A stretch of 64,000 bases of DNA from Mesorhizobium amorphae (GCF_014843845.1 NZ_JHQS01000130.1:1-64000); one strand, 5' to 3'. Positions 33,841 through 43,325 are shown, numbered from the stretch's first letter. A program made the numbers and translations. The notes: generated by a model not told the origin, from the letters alone.

Positions 33841-34323
33841 TTACATGGCTTTTCCGACAGGGGCTATCGGTGAAGGCTGCGCTGCTGTCGGTTCCGGCTG
33901 CGGCGCGGGCTGCTGCTCGCCGTTCGAGGCAGTCGCCGCCGGCTTGCCGTCTGGCGCGGGTTTGGTGCCTGCCGCGGGCTTGGTGTCTCCCGCTGCCGGT
34001 TCGGCGGCGGCAGTGGCCTTGGCCGGTTCGGCGGCGGGCGTTGCGAAGGCGCCGCCGACGATGCCGCCGCGAATGATCATCGGGCTCTGCATGCGAGGCT
34101 TTTCGGGGATCGCCGCCACCTTCTCGTCGGTGACGTCCGGGACGACCTCTCCCAGCGCCACGACCGATGGCGCGGAAGCGATCTTCATCGGCTCGGATGT
34201 CCCGAGCTTGACGACGGATGGCGTCGTGGTCGACGCGGCAAGGACGAGAATGGACGAGGCATGCGCCCCGCCGGCCATTGCCGTCAGACTGATGCCAAGC
34301 ATTGCAAGCATACGCTTCGACAC
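33841..34323 (-). CDS. Exported Ala/Pro-rich hypothetical protein
   Basis: A 160-residue protein with a signal peptide (SKRMLAMLGISLTAMAGGAHA-SS), a short ordered-looking middle (VVKLGTSEPMKIASAPSVVALGEVVPDVTDEKVAAIPEK) and a long Ala/Pro/Lys tail that is probably disordered. The middle may contain a conserved periplasmic domain, unnamed. I chose the GTG at 34323 because GGGGAG precedes it by eight bases; the frame extends to 34401 without a good site. Confidence 0.65.
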   Translation of the reverse strand: MSKRMLAMLGISLTAMAGGAHASSILVLAASTTTPSVVKLGTSEPMKIASAPSVVALGEVVPDVTDEKVAAIPEKPRMQSPMIIRGGIVGGAFATPAAEPAKATAAAEPAAGDTKPAAGTKPAPDGKPAATASNGEQQPAPQPEPTAAQPSPIAPVGKAM

Positions 34324-34440
34324 GATGAAAACTCCCCAAACCCTTGGAGCCGGCATCCTATTCCCGGGGGATTGATGCCCGCTTGCGCGAAAACATAGCA
34401 TTTTAGGGATTGATAATTCGCCAACGCCCGCACTTGCCCC

Positions 34441-35454
34441 GTGAACGCCGCCGTATTACGCAGCGCGGCATCTGTAGAGGTGACGAGATTGGCTGAGATA
34501 CTTGCCGTCGGCGAGGCGATGGAGCGGGCGCTGGCGCTGCTTGAAGGCGGCGATGTCGTCGCCATCCCGACCGAGACCGTCTACGGGCTGGCCGCCGATG
34601 CCACCAACGGCAGCGGCGTCGCGCGCATCTTCGAGGCCAAGGGTCGCCCGCGCTTCAACCCGCTGATCGCTCATGTCGCTGACATCGCCATGGCCGAGCG
34701 CATTGCCGTCTTTGATCCGCTGTCGAAAAGGTTGGCCGAGGCATTCTGGCCGGGGCCGCTGACGCTGGTGCTGCCGCAACGGTCCGGCAATGGCATCCAT
34801 CCGCTGGTCACGGCAGGGTTGGACACGATCGCGCTGCGCATGCCCCGGGGTTTTGGCGGCGAGCTGATCGCCAGGCTCGGCCGCCCGCTGGCCGCGCCCA
34901 GCGCCAATTCTTCGGGCAGGATCAGCGCCACCACGGCGGAGGCCGTGGCGGCCGACCTCGGCGCGAAAATCAGGCTGGTCGTCGATGGCGGTGCGACGCC
35001 GGTCGGGCTGGAATCGACCATCGTCAAGGTCGAGGGCGGAGACTTGCGCTTGCTGAGGCCCGGCGGCGTTGCCGCGGGGGATATCGAGGCGGTGGCCGGC
35101 GTCAAGCTGCTGCGCGGCGCGGCCACCGGCATCGAGGCGCCCGGCATGCTCGCCTCGCACTATGCGCCGGGTGCCGCGGTACGGCTCAATGCCGGCCAAG
35201 TCGCCGGCGGCGAAGCGCTGCTCGCCTTCGGAAAACGCCGCGCAGGAGGCTGGCAGGATGCCGCCGCTCTGCGCAACCTGTCGGAGAGCGGCGACCTGCG
35301 CGAAGCGGCCACCAACCTGTTTGCCCATCTGCAGGCGCTCGACCAGAGCGGCGCCACGACCATTGCCGTCGAGCCGATCCCCTTCGACGGGCTGGGCGAG
35401 GCGATCAACGACCGGCTCTTTCGTGCCGCCGCCCCACGTGACAAGGCCGATTGA
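34441..35454 (+). CDS. L-threonylcarbamoyladenylate synthase (Sua5 type)
   Basis: A 337-residue TsaC/Sua5 enzyme that makes threonylcarbamoyl-AMP for the t6A modification of ANN-decoding tRNAs. PTETVYGLAADATN, KGRPRFNPLIAHV, SANSSGRIS and LESTIVKVEGGDLRLLRPGG follow the YrdC domain in order. The extra C-terminal 120 residues are the Sua5 domain, linked by LASHYAPGAAVRLN. Starts at GTG 34441. The FAD-linked oxidase begins 18 bases after its stop, so they are probably cotranscribed. Confidence 0.93.
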   Translation: MNAAVLRSAASVEVTRLAEILAVGEAMERALALLEGGDVVAIPTETVYGLAADATNGSGVARIFEAKGRPRFNPLIAHVADIAMAERIAVFDPLSKRLAEAFWPGPLTLVLPQRSGNGIHPLVTAGLDTIALRMPRGFGGELIARLGRPLAAPSANSSGRISATTAEAVAADLGAKIRLVVDGGATPVGLESTIVKVEGGDLRLLRPGGVAAGDIEAVAGVKLLRGAATGIEAPGMLASHYAPGAAVRLNAGQVAGGEALLAFGKRRAGGWQDAAALRNLSESGDLREAATNLFAHLQALDQSGATTIAVEPIPFDGLGEAINDRLFRAAAPRDKAD

Positions 35455-35472
35455 GGGCCATAGTTTCTGCCC

Positions 35473-36903
35473 ATGAACGACGCCTCCTCCGATCTCGCCC
35501 CCGCCCTCATCGACCGCTTCGCGGCAATCGTCGGCGACAACTATGCGCTGCGCGACCAGCAGGACATCGCGCCCTACCTGACTGAGCGCCGCGGCCTATG
35601 GCACGGCCGGACGGCGCTGGTGCTGCGGCCGGGCAGCGTCGAGGAGGTCAGCCGCATCATGCGGCTGGCGACCGAGACCGGGACGCCGGTTGTGCCGCAG
35701 AGCGGCAACACCGGGCTGGTCGGCGCCCAGGTGCCGGATGCCTCCGGCCGCGAGATCGTGCTGTCGCTGTCGCGGCTGAACCGCATCCGCGAGATCGACG
35801 TGCTCTCCAACACGGTGACGGTCGAGGCCGGCGTCATCCTGCAGACGCTGCAGGAGGCGGCCGACGCCGCCGGCCAGCTGTTTCCGCTGTCGCTCGCTGC
35901 ACAAGGCTCCTGCCAGATCGGCGGCAATCTGTCGTCCAACGCCGGCGGCACCGGCGTGCTTGCCTACGGCAATGCGCGCGAGCTCTGCCTTGGTGTCGAA
36001 GTGGTGCTGCCGACCGGCGAGGTGTTCGACGATCTGCGCAAGCTGAAGAAAGACAACACCGGCTACGACCTGAAGAACCTGTTCGTCGGCGCCGAAGGCA
36101 CATTGGGCATCATCACCGCCGCCGTGCTGAAACTCTTCCCCAAGCCGAAGGGTAGGGAAGTGGCGTTCGCCGGCCTGTCGTCGCCGGAGGCTGCGCTCTC
36201 TCTGTTCAGTCTGGCGATGGACCGGGCCGGTGCTTCGCTTACCGCTTTCGAGCTGATCGCCAAAAGACCCTACGACTACACGCTGAAACATGCGCAAGGC
36301 GTTACGCGGCCGCTGGCCGAGGACTGGCCCTGGTATGTGCTGATGCAGGTGTCCTCGGGCCGTTCGGAAGAGGATGGCAGGGCGCTGATCGAGGAGGTGC
36401 TGTCGGCCGGTCTTGAGCAAGGCATCGTCGGCGATGCGGTGATCGCGGCAAGCCTGGCCCAGGGCGACGCCTTCTGGAATTTCCGCGAGGTGCTGCCCGA
36501 GTGCCAGAAACCCGAGGGCGCCTCGATCAAGCACGACATTTCCGTGCCGATATCATCGATCCCCGAATTCATCGGAAAGGCCGCCGGTGCGGTCGCTTTG
36601 GTCAGTCTTGATGCGCGCGTCGTCTGCTTCGGCCATATGGGCGACGGCAACCTCCACTACAACATCTCCCGGCCGGAAGGTGGCGACGACGAGGCCTTCC
36701 TCGGTCTCTACCACACCATGAACAAGGCCGTGCACGATGTCGTGCGCTCCTTCCACGGCTCGATCTCGGCCGAGCATGGCATCGGCCAGCTGAAGCGCGA
36801 TGAACTGATCGCGACGGCGCCGCCGATGGCGATTGATCTGATGCGCCGCGTGAAGGCTGCTTTCGATCCCGCCGGCATCATGAATCCCGGTAAGGTTATC
36901 TGA
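35473..36903 (+). CDS. FAD-linked oxidase, D-2-hydroxyglutarate dehydrogenase-like
   Basis: A 476-residue flavoprotein with an N-terminal PCMH-type FAD domain (VVPQSGNTGLVGAQVPD, GCHIGGN-like CQIGGNLSSNAGGTGVLAYGNAREL) and a C-terminal FAD-oxidase domain (CFGHMGDGNLHYNIS metal-binding His, HGIGQLKRDEL). It belongs to the GlcD/D2HGDH group that oxidises D-2-hydroxy acids. D-2-hydroxyglutarate is the likeliest substrate, D-lactate and glycolate alternatives. It follows sua5. Confidence 0.88.
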   Translation: MNDASSDLAPALIDRFAAIVGDNYALRDQQDIAPYLTERRGLWHGRTALVLRPGSVEEVSRIMRLATETGTPVVPQSGNTGLVGAQVPDASGREIVLSLSRLNRIREIDVLSNTVTVEAGVILQTLQEAADAAGQLFPLSLAAQGSCQIGGNLSSNAGGTGVLAYGNARELCLGVEVVLPTGEVFDDLRKLKKDNTGYDLKNLFVGAEGTLGIITAAVLKLFPKPKGREVAFAGLSSPEAALSLFSLAMDRAGASLTAFELIAKRPYDYTLKHAQGVTRPLAEDWPWYVLMQVSSGRSEEDGRALIEEVLSAGLEQGIVGDAVIAASLAQGDAFWNFREVLPECQKPEGASIKHDISVPISSIPEFIGKAAGAVALVSLDARVVCFGHMGDGNLHYNISRPEGGDDEAFLGLYHTMNKAVHDVVRSFHGSISAEHGIGQLKRDELIATAPPMAIDLMRRVKAAFDPAGIMNPGKVI

Positions 36904-36974
36904 TCCTTCCAACATGTTGTTGTTGGTCGCATTCCGATAACCATCGCCTGAGATCAGCAAAATTTAACCGACTT

Positions 36975-36996
36975 TCTTAAGCGCAGCGGTAAGAAG
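36975..36996. promoter_or_regulatory. Inverted repeat upstream of DUF6101 gene
   Basis: TTCTTA, 10 bases, TAAGAA is a perfect 6-bp dyad in the 184-bp gap before the DUF6101 gene. It is followed by an AT-rich GCTAATATTCCTGC that could serve as a -10 region. Confidence 0.3.
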
Positions 36997-37087
36997 CCCG
37001 CGCTAATATTCCTGCACAAACGAGGTCGGAAAAACCGGCCCGGAGAGAACCGGAAAACGGCCCTCAGGAGTAACAGGAAGGCAATCG

Positions 37088-37654
37088 ATGAACACTGGAC
37101 TGAAGCCAGTCTGGGCCGGACGTAACATGCGTCTCGACCCATTCCGCCTGCCGCAAATGGTGAGCTATGCGACGCGCGACGACTATGGCGACGTTAGCTT
37201 CACCATCGACCAGCGTGGCGCCGTCATTCGCCGGATGCTGGAGATGAGCGGCGTGCCGGCGATCATCGCGCTGCCCGCCAACGCGTTTCGTGGCGTCGCC
37301 GCCCGCGCGATGGAGGATCCGGATGGCAACGTCACGGTGACGCTCGAGCTCCTGCACAATGATCCGATGCTGTCGGTGCCGCTGCTGGTGGCCGACGATC
37401 TCGACGACGTCGCCGCCGACTGGCGTGCCTGGGCCGACGCCTACCGTCTGCCGATGCTGCTGATCGAGGCCGACGGCATCGCCCGCACGCTGGAGGAATC
37501 GCTCGGCGCCGCCATCAAGGCGCTGCCGCCGCAGGACCGCCGCAAGGGCCGCGCCTCGACCATGCGCCGTCCGCGCTTCCTCGCCCGCCGCCGGGCTGGC
37601 GATCTCGGCCTCAGGCTGGTCGTCGACGGCCAGGAGATCATTGCGCGGGAGTGA
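37088..37654 (+). CDS. DUF6101 family protein
   Basis: A 188-residue protein assigned to DUF6101 by its RLDPFRLPQMVSYATRDD opening, FTIDQRGAVIRR and LPANAFRGVAARAMED, and the closing LVVDGQEIIARE. The central Val/Asp-rich part may form a beta-fold and the RRPRFLARRR segment is strongly basic. Function unknown; the family is limited to Rhizobiales. AGGAAG lies before the ATG. It stands alone, convergent with ubiA. Confidence 0.7.
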   Translation: MNTGLKPVWAGRNMRLDPFRLPQMVSYATRDDYGDVSFTIDQRGAVIRRMLEMSGVPAIIALPANAFRGVAARAMEDPDGNVTVTLELLHNDPMLSVPLLVADDLDDVAADWRAWADAYRLPMLLIEADGIARTLEESLGAAIKALPPQDRRKGRASTMRRPRFLARRRAGDLGLRLVVDGQEIIARE

Positions 37655-37756
37655 GAGAAGCGGTCCGCGACAGCGGACGAAAAGCCAATTGCTTGGCTTT
37701 TCGAGCTTCGAGCGCCCTGAGCCTGCGAAGGGCTGGTGCGAGCAAGCAACAGGCCC

Positions 37757-38740
37757 TTACACCAGCGGCTTCAACGCCACCCAGAGCGAACCGCCGATCA
37801 GGCCGAGGAAGATCAGCCAGCCGACCTGGTTGTTCGACCTGAACAGCCGCAGGCATTGGTCAGGATTGTCGATGTCGAGCACGGCGATTTGCCGTGCCAT
37901 ATGCGCGCCGGCGGCGATCAGCCCGGCCAGCGCCGGCACCGGCGCCTGCGCCGAGGCGAAAGCGATGGCGAAGCAGATGAGCGCCCCGCCGTAGAGCCCG
38001 ACCAGCCAGATCTTGGTGTTGTCGCCGAACAGCCGCGCGGTCGAGCGCACGCCAACGATGGCATCGTCTTCCTTGTCCTGATGCGCATAGATCGTGTCGT
38101 AGCCGATCACCCACAGGATCGAGCCGATATAGAGCATGATGGCGGGGCCATCGAGATCGCCGAATTCCACCGCCCAGCCCATCAGCGCGCCCCAGGAAAA
38201 GGCGAGGCCAAGCACGAATTGCGGCCAGTTGGTGAACCGCTTCATGAACGGATAGATGGCGATCACGGCGAGCGAGGCGATGCCGAGCGGAATGGCAAAG
38301 CTGTTGAACTGCAAGAGCACTGCCAGGCCCACCAGCGCCTGGATGACGAGGAACACCCGGGCCTGCTTGCGCGTCACCTTGCCTGCCGGCAGCGGCCGCG
38401 ACCGCGTGCGCTCGACCTGGTTGTCGATGTCCTCGTCGACCAGGTCGTTATAGGTGCAGCCGGTGCCGCGCATGGCGATGGCGCCGATCAGGAACAGCAG
38501 CAGATACCAGGGCGCGGGTAGCAGTGTCAGCAGCGGATCCGTGGGCCGGGGATAGGCACTGGCGGCAAGGGCGGCAGACCACCAGCACGGCCACAACAGC
38601 AGCTGCCAGCCGATCGGCCGATCCCAGCGGGCAAGCTGCGCGTAGGGCCAGAGCCAGCGCGGCAGCGCCCGGTAAGCCCAATGGCCGCTCGGCGCATCGG
38701 CGACACGACCCTGGGCTGCTTTCGACTGGATGGGTTCCAT
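37757..38740 (-). CDS. ubiA: 4-hydroxybenzoate polyprenyltransferase
   Basis: A 327-residue membrane prenyltransferase that attaches the polyprenyl tail to 4-hydroxybenzoate in ubiquinone synthesis. TYNDLVDEDIDNQVERTRSRPLPAG is the first N-D-x2-D-x3-D motif; YDTIYAHQDKEDDAIVGVRSTA is the second Asp-rich motif. About eight membrane helices. It lies on the minus strand, downstream of the LysR gene (51-base gap), and would use the product of the synthase at 24044. Confidence 0.95.
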   Translation of the reverse strand: MEPIQSKAAQGRVADAPSGHWAYRALPRWLWPYAQLARWDRPIGWQLLLWPCWWSAALAASAYPRPTDPLLTLLPAPWYLLLFLIGAIAMRGTGCTYNDLVDEDIDNQVERTRSRPLPAGKVTRKQARVFLVIQALVGLAVLLQFNSFAIPLGIASLAVIAIYPFMKRFTNWPQFVLGLAFSWGALMGWAVEFGDLDGPAIMLYIGSILWVIGYDTIYAHQDKEDDAIVGVRSTARLFGDNTKIWLVGLYGGALICFAIAFASAQAPVPALAGLIAAGAHMARQIAVLDIDNPDQCLRLFRSNNQVGWLIFLGLIGGSLWVALKPLV

Positions 38741-38791
38741 GCTGCTGGAGTGGCAGCAGCGATGGGCGTCGTCAAGCGTCAGGCGAAGCCA

Positions 38792-39703
38792 TCACCCGGT
38801 GAAAACATCGTGACCAAGGAACCACTCCTTCGCCACCTCGGTGAACGCCAGCGCCGCCTTCGACAGCCGCTGGCGCGTGTCGTGGGCGAGGATGATGCGC
38901 TGCATCGGCAGCGGATCGGACAGCGGCTTGCACACCAGCGGCAAGCCGTCATAGCTCATGTCGCCATACGGCCTGGTGTAGCTGACGGCGACGCCGAAGC
39001 CGTTAGCCACCATGCTGCGCTGCAGTTCGAACGAGCTCGTTGTCGAGTGCGCGACCGGCGACAGGCCACGGCTTAGGAACAGGTCCAGCATATGCTGCCA
39101 GCTGTGCGGCTGGTCGGTGGTGATCAGCGGATGGGCTGCAAGGTCGGCGAGGCTGACCGTCGCCTGGCTGGCCAGCGCGTGGCCTTGCGGCAGAAGCGCG
39201 TGTGGCCGCAGCTCGTGCAGCAGGATGCGGGCGAAATGCGCTGGCAGGCCGAGATCATAGGTGAGACCGAGATCGATGGCGGAATCGGCGAGCCGCCGCC
39301 CCAGCGTCTCGAAGGTCTCGTCGCGGACGATGACGGTGACGGCAGGACAGCGCTGCGCAAACGAGCGTATCAGCGCCGGCGCGAAATGGGGCGCCAGATC
39401 CTCGAAACAGCCAAGCACCAGCTCGCCGGCGACGTCGGCGTCACGCGTCCCAAGCCCTATCAGTTCGTCTGCTTCGGCCAGCACCTGTTTCGCCTTGGCC
39501 ACCGCGCCGCGGCCGAACGAGGTCAGCGCAATGCCGCTGCCGCGCTGGCGCACGAACAGTTTCTGGCCGAGCGTCGCTTCGACATTGTCGATCGCCACCG
39601 AGATCGACGGCTGTGAGACGTTCAGCATCCTTGCGGCCGCGGTGACGCTGCCATGGCGCGCCACGGCGACGAGATAACGCAGCTGGGTGAGGGTTAGGTT
39701 CAT
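38792..39703 (-). CDS. LysR-family transcriptional regulator
   Basis: A 303-residue LysR protein. HTH in LRYLVAVARHGSVTAAARMLNVSQPSISVAIDNVEATLGQKLFVRQRGSGIALTSFG (residues about 7-65). The effector domain is ordinary. Divergent from the dioxygenase-like gene at 39794, whose promoter region (39704-39793) is AT-rich (ACTATAAGCGAAATGACA, TTATTATTTTAC) and is the likely target. Confidence 0.9.
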   Translation of the reverse strand: MNLTLTQLRYLVAVARHGSVTAAARMLNVSQPSISVAIDNVEATLGQKLFVRQRGSGIALTSFGRGAVAKAKQVLAEADELIGLGTRDADVAGELVLGCFEDLAPHFAPALIRSFAQRCPAVTVIVRDETFETLGRRLADSAIDLGLTYDLGLPAHFARILLHELRPHALLPQGHALASQATVSLADLAAHPLITTDQPHSWQHMLDLFLSRGLSPVAHSTTSSFELQRSMVANGFGVAVSYTRPYGDMSYDGLPLVCKPLSDPLPMQRIILAHDTRQRLSKAALAFTEVAKEWFLGHDVFTG

Positions 39704-39793
39704 AGGGAAAAACTATAAGCGAAATGACAAGTTATTATTTTACGCGATGTTCTGGGGCTGCGATAGTCGGGCCATCAACCAAGGAGAATTGCG

Positions 39794-40585
39794 ATGGCCG
39801 CCCAGATCGATGCTGAGACAATCGCCGATTACCAGCGCGATGGCGCGGTCTGGATCCGCGGCGCCTTCAAGGACTGGGTCGAGACAATTGCCGACGGCAT
39901 CGAGCGCAACATCCAGAACCGCAGCGCCACCGCCTCCGACATCGCCAATGGCCGCGGCAGCTTCTTCGACGATTACTGCAACTGGGAGCGCATTCCCGAA
40001 TTCGTCGACGTGGTGCGGAACTCGCCCGCCGCCGAACTGGCGGCTGCTGTGATGCAATCGCGCAGCGCCCAGTTCTTCCACGACCATGTGCTGGTCAAGG
40101 AGCCCGGCACGCAGAAGCCGACGCCCTGGCACCAGGACATTCCCTATTACTTCGTCGATGGAAGGCAAACCGTAAGCTTCTGGATTCCGATCGATCCGGT
40201 GAAGGAAGCGACCTTACGGTTGATCGCCGGCTCGCACAAATGGGACAAGATGATCCTGCCGGTGCGCTGGCTCGACGACAGCAATTTCTACGCCGGCGAG
40301 GGTGACTACCTGCCGGTGCCAGATCCCGACCAGGATTCCTCGATGAAGGTGCTCGAATGGGAGATGGAGCCGGGCGACGCCATCCTGTTCGACTTCAGGA
40401 CCGCGCATGGCGCGCGCGGCAATTTGACCGCGGCCCGGCGCCGGGCGCTGTCGCTGCGTTGGGTCGGCGACGATGCGCGCTATGTCGAACGACCCGGCCG
40501 CACGTCTCCTCCCTATCCCGGCCATGACATGAAGCCCGCGCAGAAACTGCGCGAGGACTGGTTCCCGGTCGTCTTCCAGAGCTGA
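39794..40585 (+). CDS. Phytanoyl-CoA dioxygenase family protein
   Basis: A 263-residue Fe(II)/2-oxoglutarate oxygenase of the PhyH family. Metal ligands are His113 and Asp115 (PWHQDIPYYF) and His205 (FRTAHGARGN), and an Arg near 217 (RRRALSLRW) binds 2-oxoglutarate. TLRLIAGSHKWDKM is the usual strand. Substrate unknown. AAGGAG lies before the ATG. Divergent from the LysR gene that likely controls it. Confidence 0.88.
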   Translation: MAAQIDAETIADYQRDGAVWIRGAFKDWVETIADGIERNIQNRSATASDIANGRGSFFDDYCNWERIPEFVDVVRNSPAAELAAAVMQSRSAQFFHDHVLVKEPGTQKPTPWHQDIPYYFVDGRQTVSFWIPIDPVKEATLRLIAGSHKWDKMILPVRWLDDSNFYAGEGDYLPVPDPDQDSSMKVLEWEMEPGDAILFDFRTAHGARGNLTAARRRALSLRWVGDDARYVERPGRTSPPYPGHDMKPAQKLREDWFPVVFQS

Positions 40586-40747
40586 CGGGCCGGATCACCT
40601 TCGTCAGGCGCGAACTTGCCTCCTCGATCCCATCGGCGGGCAAGGTTCCCGTGCGCAATTGCCGCCAAAGTGTCGAGACGCCTTGACCCGTCGCCCCGAG
40701 ACCAATAGCGGGTTCTGGACGAGGACGATCGGCAGCAAGAGGTGGCC

Positions 40748-42031
40748 ATGAATGTTCTTCTTCTCGGCTCGGGCGGCCGCGAACATGCGCTCGCCTGGAA
40801 GATCGCCGCCTCGCCGCTGCTGACAAAGCTCTACGCGTCGCCCGGCAATCCGGGAATTGGCCGTGAAGCCGAACTGGTCAAGCTCGACATTGCCGACCAC
40901 TCCGCTGTCGCCGCCTTCTGCCAGGAGAAAAAAATCGACCTGGTCGTGGTCGGGCCGGAAGGGCCGCTCGTGGCCGGCATTGCCGACGATTTGCGCGCAT
41001 GGGGCATCCGCGTCTTCGGCCCGTCCAGGGCGGCGGCGCGGCTCGAAGGCTCCAAGGGTTTCACCAAGGACCTTTGCGCCAAATACGACATCCCGACCGC
41101 CGCCTATGGCCGCTTTGGCGACCTGGTCTCAGCGAGAGCCTATGTTGAAAAGACGGGCGCGCCGATCGTTATCAAGGCCGATGGTCTGGCCGCCGGCAAG
41201 GGCGTCACCGTGGCCATGACGCTGGACGAGTCGCTCGCAGCACTCGACGCCTGTTTCGACGGCTCCTTTGGCGCGGCCGGAGCCGAGGTCGTGGTCGAGG
41301 AGTTTCTCACCGGCGAGGAGGCAAGCTTCTTCTGCCTGTGCGACGGCACCACCGCGCTGCCCTTCGGCACCGCGCAGGACCACAAGCGCGTCGGCGAGGG
41401 CGATACCGGCCCCAACACCGGCGGCATGGGCGCCTATTCGCCGGCGCCGGTGATGACGCCTGACATGGTCGAGCGCACCATGCGCGAGATCATCGAGCCG
41501 ACAATGCACGGCATGGCCGAACTCGGCGCGCCGTTTGCCGGCATTCTCTTTGCCGGGCTGATGATCACGGACGAGGGGCCGAAGCTGATCGAATACAACA
41601 CCCGGTTCGGCGATCCGGAATGCCAGGTGCTGATGATGCGGCTGAAGGACGACCTGCTGGTGCTGCTCAACGCCGCCGTCGACGGCCAGCTTGCGCACAG
41701 CTCGGTGCGCTGGCGCGACGAGGCGGCGCTCACCGTGGTGATGGCGGCGAGGGGCTATCCCGGCACGCCGGAAAAGGGCTCGGTCATCCGCGGCCTCGAC
41801 GAGGCCGCCAGCGACGGCGCCCAGATATTCCACGCCGGCACCGCAATCAATGGCGGCGCGCTGGTTGCCAATGGCGGCCGGGTGCTCAATGTCACCGCGA
41901 CCGGCGCAACCGTCGGCGAAGCGCAGAGGCGCGCCTATGCCGCGCTCGACCGCATCGACTGGCCGCAAGGTTTCTGCCGCCGCGACATTGGCTGGCAGGC
42001 AGTGGCACGCGAAAAGGTTGGCGCCAACTAG
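40748..42031 (+). CDS. purD: Phosphoribosylamine-glycine ligase
   Basis: A 427-residue ATP-grasp ligase, second step of purine synthesis. MNVLLLGSGGREHALAWKIAASP opens the N-domain; VIKADGLAAGKGVTVAM and EASFFCLCDGTTALPFGTAQDHKRVGEGDTGPNTGGMGAYSPAP are the ATP-grasp and family blocks; RFGDPECQVLM is the C-terminal signature. The ATG at 40748 is correct; an in-frame GTG six bases earlier is less likely. Its stop codon is the first base pair of the repeat element behind it. Confidence 0.97.
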   Translation: MNVLLLGSGGREHALAWKIAASPLLTKLYASPGNPGIGREAELVKLDIADHSAVAAFCQEKKIDLVVVGPEGPLVAGIADDLRAWGIRVFGPSRAAARLEGSKGFTKDLCAKYDIPTAAYGRFGDLVSARAYVEKTGAPIVIKADGLAAGKGVTVAMTLDESLAALDACFDGSFGAAGAEVVVEEFLTGEEASFFCLCDGTTALPFGTAQDHKRVGEGDTGPNTGGMGAYSPAPVMTPDMVERTMREIIEPTMHGMAELGAPFAGILFAGLMITDEGPKLIEYNTRFGDPECQVLMMRLKDDLLVLLNAAVDGQLAHSSVRWRDEAALTVVMAARGYPGTPEKGSVIRGLDEAASDGAQIFHAGTAINGGALVANGGRVLNVTATGATVGEAQRRAYAALDRIDWPQGFCRRDIGWQAVAREKVGAN

Positions 42032-42132
42032 AGCAATTCCAGGAAAAGTGCGTAGCGGTTTTCCGTCCGGAATTACGTAAAAACAAATGCTTAGAGCGGG
42101 GCAGCGATTCTTTGAAAAGCTGAACCGCTCTA
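42031..42132. repeat. GCAATTCC-type intergenic repeat, long copy
   Basis: The element begins at the last base of the purD stop, GAGCAATTCCAGGAAAAGTG, continues CGTAGCGGTTTTCCGTCCGG and has a degenerate right end (AATTACG). A second hairpin follows, TAGAGCGG ... CCGCTCTA (42092-42132). This is the longest of the copies. Confidence 0.75.
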
Positions 42133-42158
42133 GGCTCGCGCACGCGGATGGCAAGCCT

Positions 42159-43325
42159 TCAGCGCCTGCGACGATCCAGTTCCGTCGAGGCGGTGCTGAC
42201 CGGGTCTGCCGCTGCGGCGAAGGCGGCCTCGAGCTGCGCGGTTGAACGCTGATCTGTCCGCTTCCAGGCGACATAGTCGGCAATGCCGAAGCGCTGCCGC
42301 CGCGGCACCGTCTTCACCACCGGCATGCGGAAGCCGTCGCGGAACCTTTGCCAGCGCGCGCCGAGCACCGATACCATTTCCTCGATTGTCGGCGGTGTCG
42401 CCACATCGGCGTAGGTGATGGTGAATCTGCCGGCGAGCCCGTCCGCGCGCGAGACCGGCACCGGTATCGAGGCGAGATAGTCCGTCGGCACATCGATCAG
42501 GCCGCCGAAGGCCCATTGCGCGCGCAACTGGTCGCCGTTCATCGGCGCGACATTGACGTCGATGTCATTTGGCGTCCCTGCCACCCGGTAGGGACAGCGG
42601 AAGCGCCCGCAATTGGCTTGCGCCGAGAATTGCCAGAGTGCGTAACCCTGCCAGTTGCCCATCGGAAAATGCACGTCGATGTCGGGCTTGTAACGCGCAT
42701 ACCAGAGCGGCAGCCGTGACAGGAGCCGGTATTGGTAGCGATTGTCGGCGATATATTGGGCGGTCTTGCCGTTGGTGTAGAGCACCGGGAAGCGGCCGAC
42801 GCGCCGATGCACCTGGCGCACGAATTCCTCGGCATCCTCCAGCGATATCCACTGCGTCGGGTCGTTGCCCTCGAGGTCCAGCGCCATCAGTTCGTCCGGC
42901 GCCGGCTCGGCGAAATCGATGAAATTGTTGGCTTGCTCGACCGGATTGCCGGGACGCGCAAGATGATAGGCGCCCCATTTCAGGCCGAGCGCTTTGGCCA
43001 CCACCTTGCGCGTCTGGAACAGTTCGCGTGTCACCGCATGGCGTTTCCACAGCGCCTTGCAGAGCCGCACTTCCGTCTCGTCACCCGAGCAGAAATAGGG
43101 CGGCGGCAGCCCGTCGGAGGCCTTGTTGATGAAGCCGACGACGCGCTTGTCGGTGGCAAGCTCAGCCCAGTCGATGGAATTGTATTCGTAGGCGTCGATC
43201 ACCAGCGCGCGGTCGGCATTCTTCCACGGCTCGGAGAAATCCGAGGCCTTTGCTGCCAGTGTCAGCGCCACCATCGCCGCGAGAGCGAGCGCTGAGCGGC
43301 GAAGAAGATGCGCAGGCGTTTTCAA
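42159..43325 (-). CDS. Exported GH25 muramidase
   Basis: A 388-residue secreted protein with a signal peptide (residues 1-28) and a family-25 glycoside hydrolase (lysozyme) domain. RALVIDAYEYNSIDW, VGFINKASDG, WGAYHLARPGNPVEQANNFID, ELMALDLEGNDPTQW (catalytic acidic pair), LYTNGKTAQYI, PLWYARYKPDID and YALWQFSA occur in GH25 order. The C-terminal 100 residues are not assigned. It should cleave peptidoglycan in the periplasm or outside. It is on the minus strand, behind the repeat. Confidence 0.88.
   Translation of the reverse strand: MKTPAHLLRRSALALAAMVALTLAAKASDFSEPWKNADRALVIDAYEYNSIDWAELATDKRVVGFINKASDGLPPPYFCSGDETEVRLCKALWKRHAVTRELFQTRKVVAKALGLKWGAYHLARPGNPVEQANNFIDFAEPAPDELMALDLEGNDPTQWISLEDAEEFVRQVHRRVGRFPVLYTNGKTAQYIADNRYQYRLLSRLPLWYARYKPDIDVHFPMGNWQGYALWQFSAQANCGRFRCPYRVAGTPNDIDVNVAPMNGDQLRAQWAFGGLIDVPTDYLASIPVPVSRADGLAGRFTITYADVATPPTIEEMVSVLGARWQRFRDGFRMPVVKTVPRRQRFGIADYVAWKRTDQRSTAQLEAAFAAAADPVSTASTELDRRRR

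Noticed and set aside
40682..40710. Possible purD promoter CTTGAC-N17-ATAGCG
   Set aside because: The -35 half is good but the -10 half matches poorly; not strong enough to list as a feature.
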